In this document: in pieces, positions 23,163 through 35,121 of the stretch
Layout of the letters: the number at the start of each line of letters is the position of its first letter
How positions within the stretch are numbered: position 1 is the first letter of the stretch
Source of the DNA: Homarus americanus
Lineage: Eukaryota > Arthropoda > Malacostraca > Decapoda > Nephropidae
DNA: 64,000 nucleotides
NCBI RefSeq assembly: GCF_018991925.1
Contig: NW_024738608.1
Location: 4,167,767-4,231,766 of the forward strand
Direction of reading: 5' to 3'
The notes under the pieces: model-generated
Database searches by the model: none
Seen by the model: the letters and a program-made list of their open reading frames with translations, nothing else
What the model was told of the DNA's origin: nothing
Translations under genes and position numbers: made by a program

Positions 23163-24513
23163 TGTCTCGGGGTGGTCGGAAGAAATTATGAAAGTAACGA
23201 CAGAAGGCAGAGAGTTAGAGCTCAAATAGAAGTTAAGACGGAGTGACATTGAGCTGTGCAGGAAATTATTGGGGAGATATGGCACTGACAAGTTAGTTCC
23301 GATGACTGAAAACTAACCATTACTCGGTCATTAACAATTAACTACTGCCTCCTGCTAGTAGTTGATGTTGGAGGTGCTGTGAGGCATCGTACCAGGCACC
23401 GCTGTTTCTCAAGGATGTATAACGTTTATATTTTCTTATTTGTCGCTGATTTACGATCCTCTAAATCAAGTTCCCTCCCATCCAGGAATTTGTCTATTGT
23501 TGTATAATTATGATAGGGAATCTCACTTGCAAGTCTCCAACTCAAGGATTACATGCATGTGTTGTGTGCGGGTTTACTGATTCGTCGGAGACTTGTAGTA
23601 AAATAGCTTCTATATAATATATGTTACTGATTGATAAGTTATAGTCTTTGAAATAGAAAAGTAAAACATGTAAAGTCTCGAATTAGTTCTTAAAAACAGA
23701 TGAGTGACGACGTGTCAACTGAGCGAGGCGAGGCGTCTTGCCGCCCCTCACTGTGCCGCCGCCATATTTGCCGGTACTGAAGGTGTAAATAACCACCAGG
23801 TCCAGGGGGGGTTCAGGGCTGTTGAATTATTAACTTATTGTATTCCTCACCGGCAGTGTATGGTGGTAATGGCGCATACCTGCAAGACGTTGCCACATGA
23901 CAGGAAGAGTCCCTGTGATAACATGTAAGGCCTTGTTGTCGCCACGCCTGGCTCACGGTGCCTACCATACTCGGCTCTTATCTCCTCAACTTTGTCACAT
24001 TTTACACAATTTTCACTTGTTTTATACAAATGATATATGTTCTGTAAGTATGCAGGTATACTGAGCAGGATACCTGGGGAACATCTGCTCACTTGAGTTC
24101 TACAGCTAATTTGTGTCTTCGCGCATACTGTACACAGCCTCAAGCTTAAAGTTGCTCTTGTCTAACACAGGATAATTATGACCTCAGTAATAATCCCTGC
24201 AACGATTAACTTTTTTCCTTAAAAGGTCAAAACGTAAGGTCACCATCACTCACACAAAGACCAGTAAACAAAGTCAGTAACTCACAATGAACAATCCCAT
24301 TCTCTACCAGCCACGACCCGATGTCTCCACGTACAAAAGTGAGAAATTCTTGTCTGCCAAGGACAGACTCCACTCACCAAGGACCGTGCGAGTTATAGAC
24401 GAGAGGCAGCGTCAAGTTCCTCACCTGTGTTGTTCCTCAGCATCAAGGATCACCTCTCGGGTGTTTATCTCACAACCCACCAATTAGCATCCTCGAGTCT
24501 GTGTCCTTCCCTC
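23163..24513. other. Unique DNA, no recognised gene
   Basis: AT-rich apart from a GC-rich patch at 23720-23770. Frames at 23704-23928 (+), 23847-24143 (-) and 24287-24487 (+) are 66-98 codons with mixed composition and no recognised domain. The 24287 frame starts with an ATG (ACAATGAACAATCCC). They may be chance. Confidence 0.4.
23755..23770 (-). promoter_or_regulatory. YY1-like motif over a possible start codon
   Basis: Read on the minus strand this is CAAATATGGCGGCGGC, similar to the YY1 core AAnATGGCGGC that often overlaps promoters and start codons in animals. The ATG (23765-23763) opens Met-Ala-Ala-Ala-Gln and then a stop. A GTGAGG just inside could be a donor, giving a very short first coding exon. 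It lies in a 50-bp GC-rich patch. No downstream exon is identified. Confidence 0.2.

Positions 24514-24557
<44 letters not shown>
24514..24557. repeat. (CA)n microsatellite
   Basis: Uninterrupted dinucleotides followed by AT-rich DNA. Confidence 0.96.
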
Positions 24558-24559
<2 letters not shown>

Positions 24560-24801
24560 ATAAATTATATAACCATTTAAAATTTAATAACTTCAAAAAA
24601 CATAACAAATAGAACACTCCAATTATATTATACTTGATGAACAACTAATTTATTTTTGTCTTATCTATTATAATTTTGAGGTTAATATGTTTCAAACTGG
24701 GTTATAAAACTAATTTAAAGGACATCTTGTTATTTTTAGGAGAATCACGTGTAGGTATCTCAAATCTCATGTAGAAATAACTACTGTAATACTTCACTGA
24801 T

Positions 24802-24806
<5 letters not shown>

Positions 24807-24841
<35 letters not shown>
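24807..24841. repeat. (CA)n microsatellite
   Basis: Uninterrupted dinucleotides. The unique stretch after it (24842-25160) has an unrecognised 61-codon minus-strand frame from a TTG codon. Confidence 0.95.
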
Positions 24842-24843
<2 letters not shown>

Positions 24844-25158
24844 CAGGCACTGTAGCAGGACAGCAGAAATTAATTACCTAGCTGGCACCATTTTTACCCA
24901 CTGAGGTCGGACAAATCCGGTACAGGGAAAAAATATCCACATTCTCAAATAAAGCGACCTGCAGTGCTTCAGACAGATACATAACGTTATCAAAACTTCC
25001 TGATACCTGTCAAGAATTTTTGGCCGACATAATTCCCGCGGGTCGCCTGGCATTACCAAGAGAAAATGCCTTTTTTTAAACCCTCTATTTTAATACCTGA
25101 TTTTAACGATTGACATTTTGCCAAGCGTGTTTTATGGTTCATTGACAGCCCTTACAGC

Positions 25159-26205
<1,047 letters not shown>

Positions 26206-26272
26206 CATACACACACACACACACACACAGACACACACACACAAACACACACAAACACACACACACACATAA
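26206..26272. repeat. Imperfect (CA)n microsatellite
   Basis: CA dinucleotides interrupted by CAGACA and CAAACA. Confidence 0.95.
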
Positions 26273-26472
26273 TATACATAATTAAGCGATTTTTAAGAGC
26301 ATGTGTGAGAACAGACAGACAGACTGACATATACAAACTTTCCTCGTTGTCATGTGGTGGTGGCGGCTTGTCACTGAGAGAGAAAGGTTGCGCCTCACAT
26401 AACAAAACCTTCCCTACATAATATACCTCTGTTTTCCTTTTGTCTTATGATGGGGTACGAGCAATAATGAAC

Positions 26473-26473
<1 letters not shown>

Positions 26474-26512
<39 letters not shown>
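26474..26512. repeat. (CA)n microsatellite
   Basis: Uninterrupted CA dinucleotides. The DNA on either side (26273-26473 and 26513-26756) is unique without a recognised gene. Confidence 0.96.
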
Positions 26513-26513
<1 letters not shown>

Positions 26514-26756
26514 AAATCTTACAAAAAAACAACATTATCAAACATATTTAAAGGTATCAATTGACCCAATGCTCACTCACACGCAGATTCTCCAGAACCA
26601 ATTTGTAAGGTATCGTCAGCCCCCCCCCACTGCTGACCGTCACTCCTACAAAGCCGTTCCTTAGATCATAAAAAGTCGTACATTGATGAGTTATCCAGGT
26701 AAATTCCTTCTGTGTCTCACATTAGAAGAATATGTTTAAGGTCTTCTATTAATCTA

Positions 26757-27095
26757 CCCACTACCTGTTACCACCACCCTCCCCCACTACCTGTTACCAC
26801 TACCCTCCCCCACTACCTGTTACCACTACACTCCCCACTACCTGTTACCACTACACTCCCCCACTACCTGTTACCACTACCCTCCCCACTACCTGTACAC
26901 CACACTCCCCCACTACCTGTTACCACTACACCCCCACTACCTGTTACCACTACCTCCCCCACTACCTGTTACCACTACACTCCCCCACTACCTGTTACCA
27001 CTACACTCCCCCACTACCTGTTACCACTACACTCCCCCACTACCTGTTACCACCACCCTCCCCCACTACCTGTTACCATCACCCTCCCTCATCGC
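26757..27095. repeat. 26-bp minisatellite, about 13 copies
   Basis: Unit CCACTACCTGTTACCACTAC followed by ACTCCC. Most variation is in the C run and an A/C alternation (ACACTCCC or ACCCTCCC). The Thr/Leu/Pro frame through it is an artefact. Confidence 0.96.
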
Positions 27096-27545
27096 TCTAC
27101 ACCTGGTCTCATAACTTAACTAAACATGCTATGAATATTAACAGCCTTAAAATTATTTCTGGTGTATAACTCACAACTCATCCTCACACTCCACGTTTCC
27201 TGATTTACTCACTCGAATATTTCAAGCTCAAAAGATCCCTGGCTGCATCTCCTCATTTTTTACCTTGCTACATCTCTCGGTGTTAAGGGACGACTCTCCT
27301 AAATCTAACTAACTCTTTCAGGTAAAATACAGACGTGACCCAGGTGTAGTCCCGGCAGGTGTGAGGCTGCTACCTGCCAAGATTTATGGCTGACTTTGTT
27401 AATGAACTCCTGCCTCCACATGGACAGGTGAGGGAGGGGTCCTCCACATGGCCAAGTGAGGGTAATGCCTTCACAGGGCCAGGTGAGGGTGGTCCTCCAT
27501 TATGAATGACTTTAACATTATAGTTGGGACGGTTTACTACACAGG
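27096..27545. other. Unique DNA with a short three-copy repeat
   Basis: At 27409-27500, three degenerate copies of a roughly 27-30-bp unit with core CACATGGCCAGGTGAGGG. Each copy contains AGGTGAGG or AAGTGAGG, which resembles a 5' splice site and could mislead gene finders. Confidence 0.6.
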
Positions 27546-27900
27546 TTGATATATACCTGCAGGAGTCGGTCCTCAGGGAGCTGCCACGGTGGCTGGGTGT
27601 TATGTGCACCTGAAGTCAACTGGCTCGGGAAGTGTAACCTGGACTCCAACGCTGAGTCTAACACACACGTGAACTATAAGAGTGTCCACAGATGGGCGGC
27701 GCACCGTGAACCATGTGGCTGGCAGCCTTCAATTCCTCAACTATAAGACAGGTTCCCTCTCACAGCTTGGGGCAGCCCCGGGTGGGATTACCAGCAGCCA
27801 CTATGACACAGGGTGAAGGCTACACCCCGCACCGCCTCCCATTACTGGTCCTTAGTAATGCCGGCCATTTGGCAAAACTTTCCTCCTGTGATATGTGATA
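27546..27900 (+). CDS. GC-richer segment with overlapping open frames, possible exon
   Basis: Three + strand frames are open here. One (27546-27746) is Cys/Trp-rich. A second, at about 27670-27810, is free of low complexity and runs VNHVAGSLQFLNYKTGSLSQ. A third (27713-27898) starts with an ATG. The second has a possible acceptor (GTCCACAG, about 27693) and a possible donor (CACAGGGTGAAG, about 27812). I recognise no family, and three frames cannot all be real. At most one short exon is suggested. Confidence 0.17.
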
Positions 27901-27939
27901 CTTCGAAGTTAAAGTCATGTGATCTGACTTTATACTCAC

Positions 27940-28028
27940 CTGCCACTCTAAGCTGTGTATAGGTACCATAGTGCACCTCACGTCCATCAGTAGTATTATA
28001 CACTACGTTATATAAAGGTAACATTCTA
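27940..28028 (-). CDS. Candidate 89-bp internal exon with a strong splice donor
   Basis: On the minus strand the segment ends ...AGTGGCAG and is followed by GTGAGTATAAAG, a near-perfect 5' splice site (donor bases 27939-27934). The upstream end has ACTATGCAG (AG at 28030-28029) with only a weak pyrimidine tract. Inside, one frame is open and contains NVVYNTTDGREVHYGTYTQL. The frame also continues past the donor to 27842, so splicing is not forced. No family is recognised. No partner exon was identified on the minus strand. Confidence 0.25.
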
Positions 28029-28838
28029 CTGCATAGTTTCAATGTACAACAATTAAACGTTGGTCATAAAGGAAGATTAATTTTAAGGTAGTTGAATAAA
28101 AATAAGTCAAATAACCACCGACCAAAACCTCAAAGACAACGAGAAGAAACGAAAGAAAATGAGGCTCATGAGAGAGGAACATCATTACAACTTTTACAGA
28201 AACCCAATCCGACGGCGGCGGCGACGACGACGGGAGACCCAAGACCGAGGCGGAGAGGTTGTCGGGGGAGGTGTAAATACTTGTAGCCTGTCTTAACTTA
28301 TTCATGGAGTGTGTTTGGCTACTGGTCAGGGGGATTCATCTCGTGGCCCACCCTCCGTACTCCCCAGGTGGGCCAGGATAACATGCCGCCCTGTCACACT
28401 CGCTTAATGAGATATAGAACCCATGCAGGTACTGTATAGCCCTTACCTGTGGCCCGCCGAGTCTCACACAGGTGTATGATAAAGGGTTAACTTGTTCATT
28501 AAGACTGACTCCTTAACTATATTCTGATTTATTCTACCTTTCAAGTACTGGCGTGTAAAATAGGTATAAAAGACTAGCAATAGACCTCTAGGGATTTTCT
28601 ATGTGAGATAAAAGACCTCTTGGGCTTATTAAGATGGAATTATTACTTAAAAGTTAATAGTAATTTACGATCTGAACTTGACAAGCGCCGAGACTCATGT
28701 ATTCAAAAGGTGTTCATTCGGTAAAGATGATTCATAATATGCCTTTGATTATTGAGTATTTATATTCTTAAGACCTTCTGTGGCTCTTAACGTGATGTAT
28801 GAAGGTAAAAATGTGTAAAAAAAATATATCATTACTTC
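28029..28838. other. Unique DNA, no recognised gene
   Basis: A small GC-rich patch (28205-28265) is rich in CGACGGCGG-type steps and open on both strands. The rest is AT-rich. Confidence 0.45.
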
Positions 28839-29069
28839 ATGTTGGGTTTAGCAACACATTTTGAATACGAGGGAAAAGCAACTTTTTTCCATGTAAAAAC
28901 ACGACTTACTGGGCGTCACGCTGATGCACTGATATGTGACGACATTCAGACACACTGGATACACCAAACCTGTGATCTAACCTGTAACGATTGGAGACGA
29001 GAGCTGGGGAACACATCGTCAGTGCCTTGGTTAAGTAGCACTTCTGAATTCATTTTTACGGAAGGGTAA
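28839..29069 (+). mobile_element. Decayed PHD-type zinc-finger fragment of a non-LTR retrotransposon
   Basis: The 76-codon frame contains ALICDDIQTHWIHQTC, then about 20 residues on, SSVPWLSSTSEFIF. PHD-like fingers in the first ORF or N-terminal part of many invertebrate non-LTR retrotransposons follow C-x2-C, W-x-H-x2-C, then a distal W-x-C-x2-C. Here the first Cys and W-x-H-x2-C are intact. The second Cys is Ile. The last two Cys are Ser codons (AGT, TCT), each one base from TGT. That pattern suggests a dead copy that has lost metal ligands. No endonuclease or reverse transcriptase was recognised downstream. A decayed cellular PHD finger is the alternative. Confidence 0.45.
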
Positions 29070-29435
29070 AACTTTAAATTATTACTGTATGAACTGATTG
29101 ATGTTGTTTGATGTTACAATGTTATTACTGACGCTCTACCAGACAACTAAGGTCTTTAAGCCCGTAACGAGGTTAATAACTACACTAATCCATCACCCAT
29201 TAAGCATTATGAGATACAATGATTGGTGGACTGATGAAACGATTAATTCCCATCCCTCTGAGGGCAGTTTGTTGTATCATTGTTTACACTGTAGTAAAAG
29301 AACAACATTCGGTGTTTCTAGATATTGACAAATTATATGTAACACTGTATTGCGTTCTTCCTGTTCACTATAATATATTGACGATCTTGTATAAACACCT
29401 TGCCCTCTACAAGAACAGGATTAGGTAAGGTGGAG
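29070..29435. other. Unique DNA after the zinc-finger fragment
   Basis: Two overlapping + frames (29098-29328 and 29219-29428) are open but unrecognised. They could be further decayed element sequence. Confidence 0.35.
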
Positions 29436-29590
29436 AACGTCTATCAGAGAGAAGAACGTCCCCCTTCCCAAAGAGAAGAACGCCCCTCCCTCCCCCTCCT
29501 AAAAAGAACACCCCCCCCCTCCTAAAGAGAAAACGCCCCCTCCTTCCCCCAAAGAGAACAACACCCCCTCCCCAAAAGACAAGAACACCT
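29436..29590. repeat. Degenerate tandem repeat, about five copies
   Basis: Unit of roughly 25-30 bp with AAAGAGAAGAACGCCCCCTC, variable in the C run. Confidence 0.88.
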
Positions 29591-30465
29591 CCCCACCAAA
29601 AATAAATAAAAATACAATCATGGTTAAGAAGGTTCTTGTTTTAGTGATGCATAATTATAAACAAGTTCTCGAGTTATTATGGGAACACTTTACAACCTTG
29701 AGTCACCCACCACCTCCGTCTGTAGTATGAACAGTCTTCCTCCTGTGATCTCTGATGACTTAGATAATGACTAAGAATCGATTAAAAATGACAACTTGGT
29801 GACCGTAATCATAAAATCTCTGTATACTGCATAGCGTCAGCTCCTAGTGAGAATGACGAGAGCTTTCAGGAATATATCGTGTGTTCGACTTAAGGTCAAC
29901 TCACACATGTGGTTCTCATTACTCATGTGCACCGATTGTATGACTGTATACAGTAGGTGATTCAAGACTCTAGTGTGCTGAAGAGGAGAGACACACCTAG
30001 CAACGACACCGAGAGAATAAAAATTAAATCCGATGGAAATTATGCAAATGTTCCGCTTTTATATTCACATAATAAAAATAAAAGTCTTACAGTCAAGATA
30101 ATTTGCTTTTATTTCCATGTTTTATGGTGAATTTCATGTTAGTTTCCCCGTTTATTCCCTGACACAGTCCACAACACGCAGACGGCCACTACCTACAGTA
30201 TTTCTACTTGCTGAAACGTAAACACCTAAGGAGCTCACACACCCAGCCCACAGGAGAGTGATGATGATAAATATATATAAATCTCTTACTCAAATTGTTA
30301 TCATTAAATAGAAAAGAAACATCCATTACACACTACAGCTGTTTAATATATCTCAGACTATAGTAACCATACGTGGCCCATCTCTCTGTATTACCAAAAA
30401 TTATTTAAGTTCACGAAGGATATTCAAGAAGTGACCACAACAAACTGTTCATATCCGACATCCTC

Positions 30466-30470
<5 letters not shown>
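29591..30470. other. AT-rich unique DNA
   Basis: No gene, repeat or motif recognised. Confidence 0.55.

Positions 30471-30543
<73 letters not shown>
30471..30543. repeat. (GA)n microsatellite
   Basis: Uninterrupted GA dinucleotides. Confidence 0.97.
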
Positions 30544-30547
<4 letters not shown>

Positions 30548-30676
30548 ACTCCTGTATCCTAACTCCCATCATTCTTCACTACCATCAACAAAGCACTATT
30601 CCATGGTATTGGTTCCCTGATAAGTAATACCATAGAAATTAACCATAATGACTTCAGTAACATCAAAACTGAAAAT

Positions 30677-30775
30677 AAATGTTTATATTCTCTTAATATT
30701 CCCGTTCTGAACCTTGATGACGTCACAAATGTTTATATACCTCTTAATATAGCCTCTCTGACCTTGATGACGTCA
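30677..30775. repeat. 50-bp tandem duplication, each copy ending in TGACGTCA
   Basis: AAATGTTTATAT...CTTGATGACGTCA occurs at 30677-30726 and again at 30727-30775, diverged at several positions. The palindromes at 30718-30725 and 30768-30775 are both intact. Confidence 0.85.
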
Positions 30776-30826
30776 TATAACAACTTAACGAGACGAAGAT
30801 GAATACCAATACAATGTTGTAGATAA

Positions 30827-30828
<2 letters not shown>

Positions 30829-30891
<63 letters not shown>
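30829..30891. repeat. (TG)n microsatellite
   Basis: Uninterrupted TG dinucleotides. AT-rich unique DNA with no gene seen follows to 31433. Confidence 0.97.
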
Positions 30892-31433
30892 CCGGGCCTT
30901 TAAAACGACTCTATCCTTTCTTCATTAAATATTTCTACCTGTGACGATGACCACCACATAAATACAGCACTAATATAACCCAAGGTAATTAAGTCCAGGT
31001 GAGGCAATTGTATGAGACTCCAAAGAACCTACCGGGAGTATAATATTTCCTGGCTCCTCTATGATGTTGAAGTACGAGGCTTATAGTAGACGCGGAGGAA
31101 GGACTAATTACGTGCTTAAGATATGAAACATGAAGATTGATTACGGTAAATTATTATGCTCGTGAGATAACAATTACTAAAGATACATTATAACCTTGCA
31201 TGAAGAGTCTTATATAAACACAAGCATAATTTATTCATTCAACTGCAGGTATAAATTATTCACTCTAATAAATTGAATATATTATGATTAAGTGAGATAA
31301 TAGTTACTGGAGATTCATAATACTTGGCATAATAAGCAGTGAATTAGACTCTATTAACCACTAGGATACTTATTATATGTTAAACAGCCTAAAGAGTAAT
31401 ACTTACTTTAAAGATGTGATCATATTAGTGTTG

Positions 31434-31630
31434 TTGTGTTGTGTTATTGGTGTTGTGTTCTTCATGGTGTGTTCTATTGTGTTGTGTTGTTCTCTTGTGT
31501 TCTTCATGGTGTGTTCTATTGTGTTGTGTTGTGCATTGTGTTCTAGAGTGTGTTGTGTTCTCTTGTCTTCTTCATGTTGTGTTCTATTATGTTCTGTTCT
31601 TCATATGTTGTGTTCTATGTGTTACGTTAA
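31434..31630. repeat. Degenerate GTGTTGTGTTCT repeat
   Basis: Repeated GTGTTGTGTTCTTCATGGTG and TGTTCTATTGTGTTGTGTTG pieces with a local period near 57 bp. Cys/Val/Phe frames through it are artefacts. Confidence 0.88.
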
Positions 31631-31855
31631 TTGTTTTGTTCTTTCCCTGAGAATAAGTGCAAAACTAATGCTCTTTAAACATAAGAAATTACCCTCATGA
31701 ATATAAATAATGAAGGTTCAACGTGAAGTAATTAAGCCGTATTTTACCATGAGAACGGCGGCAGAGGCGGCACATTACCTCACCTGTTTGGTCCACAGGT
31801 AAGTAAAGGTATATAGTTGTCTGGCCGCTACTTGTAGATTTGTTTGTCTGGTGGG

Positions 31856-31857
<2 letters not shown>

Positions 31858-31947
<90 letters not shown>
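31858..31947. repeat. (TG)n microsatellite, 90 bp
   Basis: Uninterrupted TG dinucleotides. Confidence 0.97.
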
Positions 31948-31950
<3 letters not shown>

Positions 31951-32191
31951 GCGGTAACACACGAGGAATAAGGTCAGCATTAACTCTATATAGCATCAGT
32001 ACCATTAGTAACAGAAGTAAGAGCAGCACCATTAGTGTCAGGACAGTGGCATAAATAGTAGCTGCAGAATTAACAAGAACAACAACAGCAGCAGCAGCAG
32101 TAGGGTCAGGGTCAGAAGCGGTGCCATCAACAGCAACATCTCTGCCAGGCTCGTGTGAAGGTGTCGGTGTCGCGGAGACTAATGGCGGCAC
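31948..32191 (-). CDS. Open frame with a hydrophobic Leu/Val/Met segment, doubtful
   Basis: Minus-strand frame that begins Pro/Ser/Asp-rich and passes through a GCT/GTT trinucleotide stretch into about 30 hydrophobic residues resembling a membrane segment. It then runs into the TG tract as poly(Thr-His). It starts at GTG. Trinucleotide bias (CAG/CTG around 32083-32101 on the + strand) can explain both the openness and the hydrophobicity. It overlaps another minus frame, so at most one is real. Confidence 0.1.
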
Positions 32192-32363
32192 CTGGATATA
32201 TCAGATTATTCACAGGTTGTGGTCCACCTTCACCCTCTGCTGCCTGTCTCTTCACCCACTGGGATCTGAGAAGGCTGAATTCATGTAGTAAGACAGCGTT
32301 ACGTTGGAGGGTAACATAGGTAGTGTAAGTGAGCAGACCCGTAGAAGAAGGTACAGTAGGTGT
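32127..32363 (-). CDS. 78-codon open frame without ATG, possible exon
   Basis: Open on the minus strand between stops, ending at TGA 32127-32129. It contains LHEFSLLRSQWVKRQAAEGE and then IYPGAAISLRDTDTFTRAWQ. Composition is balanced with no repeats and no recognised domain. Weak acceptor candidates only. It overlaps the hydrophobic frame above in another phase. Confidence 0.15.
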   Translation of the reverse strand, partial: TPTVPSSTGLLTYTTYVTLQRNAVLLHEFSLLRSQWVKRQAAEGEGGPQPVNNLIYPGAAISLRDTDTFTRAWQRCCC

Positions 32364-32601
32364 TTACATTATTATCGCAGCAAAATCCTATCAGAGTCAG
32401 GACCAGGAGCCAGCGTGTGTACTGGTGGATGTTGTCTTGTCAACCCCTGCAAGTTGGTCAGTTGTCGCTCCCGCTGAGTTAAACTCGAAAATCCTGTTTT
32501 TCTTGGCTGGAATTGTTACGTCACACAATGACAGCAACTTTGTTACCAGTCACTTGATACTCTGCGTCCAAGCGGTGTGATAACATATTAAGTCCTTTAA
32601 A

Positions 32602-32802
32602 TCAAGTGCCGGTAAAGTGGACGGCGATGCCATTGGTGCCCCCCTCCCCGGTAATAGCAGCAGCAGACTCTCCGTAATATGTCTCTTCCCAGCTGGACAC
32701 AAGCTGTGGGACCTTTACATTTATCTCCTGACTGGTACAACCATCTCTCGCTGACCCTGCCTGACCACGGTCTCGGGTCTCACTCTCTAACATCTGCTTC
32801 AT
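32602..32802 (-). CDS. Small ATG-to-stop open frame, hypothetical
   Basis: A 66-codon minus-strand frame from a true ATG (32802-32800) to TGA. It is hydrophilic, with pieces such as MKQMLESETRDRGQAGSARD and LVSSWEETYYGESAAAITGE, and is free of low complexity. No signal peptide, domain or splice partner is recognised. It lies about 240 bp upstream (in minus orientation) of the previous open frame, which could suggest a gene on this strand, but no splice junctions link them. Confidence 0.18.
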   Translation of the reverse strand: MKQMLESETRDRGQAGSARDGCTSQEINVKVPQLVSSWEETYYGESAAAITGEGGTNGIAVHFTGT

Positions 32803-32810
32803 GAGCTTGT

Positions 32811-33170
32811 TGTTGTGACCTATAAGATAAGGCCAAAATGGTCTCAGTTTGATGGTATGTGAATTATTTTATTTTCCGTTTTCTTGTCTCCTCCATATCG
32901 TCTTTATACGTGTTTGTAGAAGTAAGTGTTAACCCTTAATGGTGGCGGCAACAGCGAGGTGGCGGGTGCTCGTAAACCCCTTCCCTCTGGCCCCGTGCTT
33001 GACCTCTCCTCCTGTCGTCCACATATGACTTCCGCTTATCGCCTCTGTGTATTTATGTGCCTCGTAAATAAACCATTTTGTTTGTTCAACTGACCTTAAT
33101 CGACCTGTGTCAAAGGCGTTAGCATGGGAACGACAAAGTAACTATCAGTCACCATTTGGGATCAGTCTAG
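32811..33170. other. Unique DNA, no gene seen
   Basis: Mixed composition, with a short GGTGGCGGC patch at 32941. Confidence 0.5.
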
Positions 33171-33242
33171 GGTGTGGATGTGTGTGGGTGTGGATGTGTG
33201 TGTGTGTGTGTGTGTGTGGGTGTGGGTGTGGGTGTGGGTGTG
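33171..33242. repeat. Imperfect (TG)n with GGGTG units
   Basis: TG dinucleotides bounded by GTGTGGGTGTGGATG and (GTGGGT)n. AT-rich unique DNA follows to 33649 without a gene. Confidence 0.95.
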
Positions 33243-33649
33243 TCATATAGCAGCAGAAGGTGAACGTCCCCACACATCTCATTGTCATCTTAGGGTTGGA
33301 GGCCAGGGAACAGTGTACAAAATTCCTACAGTAAAAATGTAAAAGTTTTCTTCACCACAAATAAAAATACACTGTACACTGACCTCTTTCATGACGGACC
33401 TTTAACAGAAAAATGACTCAGTGACAATATCTTTATCACATACATTTCTGTAATAAGTTTTAGTTTATTTATTTTACGATGTTTAGCACACCTGTAGTAC
33501 CAGGCCAGGTGTAACACAATCACTCCACTCCAGGTGACTTAACCTATTATGACCTCTAACATCACACTAACACTCATTGGTAACACTGACCTCTATCATC
33601 ACACTGATTGGCAACACTGAGTGAACTGATCTACACTGTAAATATTGTA

Positions 33650-33741
<92 letters not shown>
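33650..33741. repeat. (AAT)n microsatellite, 92 bp
   Basis: Uninterrupted AAT trinucleotides, open as poly-Asn, which is an artefact. Confidence 0.97.
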
Positions 33742-33743
<2 letters not shown>

Positions 33744-34480
33744 TGCCTATCATACTAAATACCAACTGCCTTCTTAACAAATGCACGTGTATGATAATTA
33801 AGTCATTAGTCTAAGAGCTGAGGACGAGAGATTATAATGAGTTTTAATGGATAGTTGAGTAATTAACTCCTAATTTGCATTCCCTCACCATGACTTGTTA
33901 CTAACTTGTAATGCGGAAGTTCTTGAAGAGTTCTTTCATCACCTCTCCTTCCTTCTCTCATTTTATTTAATTTCTTCCCTCTCTTTTTTCATTTAATTTA
34001 TTTCCCCTACCATTTCTTTCCTTCCCTCTTCAACTTCTTTTCTTCCCTCTCTTCATTTCTTCCTTCTCTCTTCTTCCTTCCCGCTTTCATTTCTCTCCTT
34101 ATCGCTACAGTATGATCGATATTTCTGTTGTTCATATATCAAACGATCCATAAATCGCCGACCTCACTATTCCGCTGCCTCCATTTCTTTCATTTCCACC
34201 GAGTTCACTAATTTCCTGCCTTCATTTCATTCATTCACCCCTGATTACACTAACCTATTACCTTCATTCTCTCCACCTCCTTTCACCTCTCATTCAATTG
34301 AACTTAACCATCAAACAACCTCAGTCATTATTGTCTTTGCTCATTTCAGTCATCTGTTACACGTCTCACGCATCGCCGACAACAAGGCTTCTCAATCCTT
34401 TTATACCAAATGCCAAAGAAAACCTGAGTCTTTTATCCTTTACAACAACCATTACGTAGATGCTGAAGGGTCGTCCTGTC
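33742..34480. other. T/C-rich unique DNA
   Basis: Pyrimidine-rich between 33930 and 34280 with TTCCTTCT clusters. No gene seen. Confidence 0.55.
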
Positions 34481-34530
34481 TGTCTGTGTCTGTCTGTCTG
34501 TCTGTCTGTGTCTGTCTGTCTGTCTGTCTG
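34481..34530. repeat. (TCTG)n with TCTGTG interruptions
   Basis: TCTG tetranucleotides. A similar short tract occurs at 52265-52300. Confidence 0.93.
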
Positions 34531-35009
34531 TGTAAGAGCAGTATAACAACATGGTAAAGTGAGGATATGTTACTTTGCCCAGTTACCTTTAGTTTACCTG
34601 ATTACAAATTCCTCAATTAATACCTTGTACTCCTACCTACACCACACACGAGAGAGAACTAAACCCGGAGGCCCAGGGCGTAGGAGACAGATCAGCCCAG
34701 TACTCTGATACCTCCTTCCTCCGGTAATGAATCGACTATCCATCTGTACTGCCAGGTATCATGGATCTCAAAGGGCCACAGTCTTACACCGAGTATCTGT
34801 TTACCAACCTTACTGGGAGTGTGTGCCCAGAAGGTCTCGTCAATTTCCTTCTCTTATTAGTTGAAAGTTGAAAGTTTGTTGGATTATGTGAGGGAACATT
34901 TTACACATTCTTGTTAAAGCTAATAAAAAATTATCTCATTAACTATCAACTATTTATTTATGTATTCATCAATTCTTTCATCGTTGTAGTGAAAACGGTA
35001 GTACAGGTG

Positions 35010-35080
35010 TGTGGACGGTGGACGGAGAGCGGTGGGCGGCGAGAGGTGGACGGTGAGTGATGGACGGATGGGAGGACGGT
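35010..35080. repeat. Degenerate GGTGGACGGTGAG repeat
   Basis: About five short units built on GGTGGACGG and GGAGAGCGG. The preceding 34531-35009 is unique with no gene. Confidence 0.8.
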
Positions 35081-35121
35081 ATTGTTCATCTGTTTTCACT
35101 AGACCATCAAGTGTACGAGGC

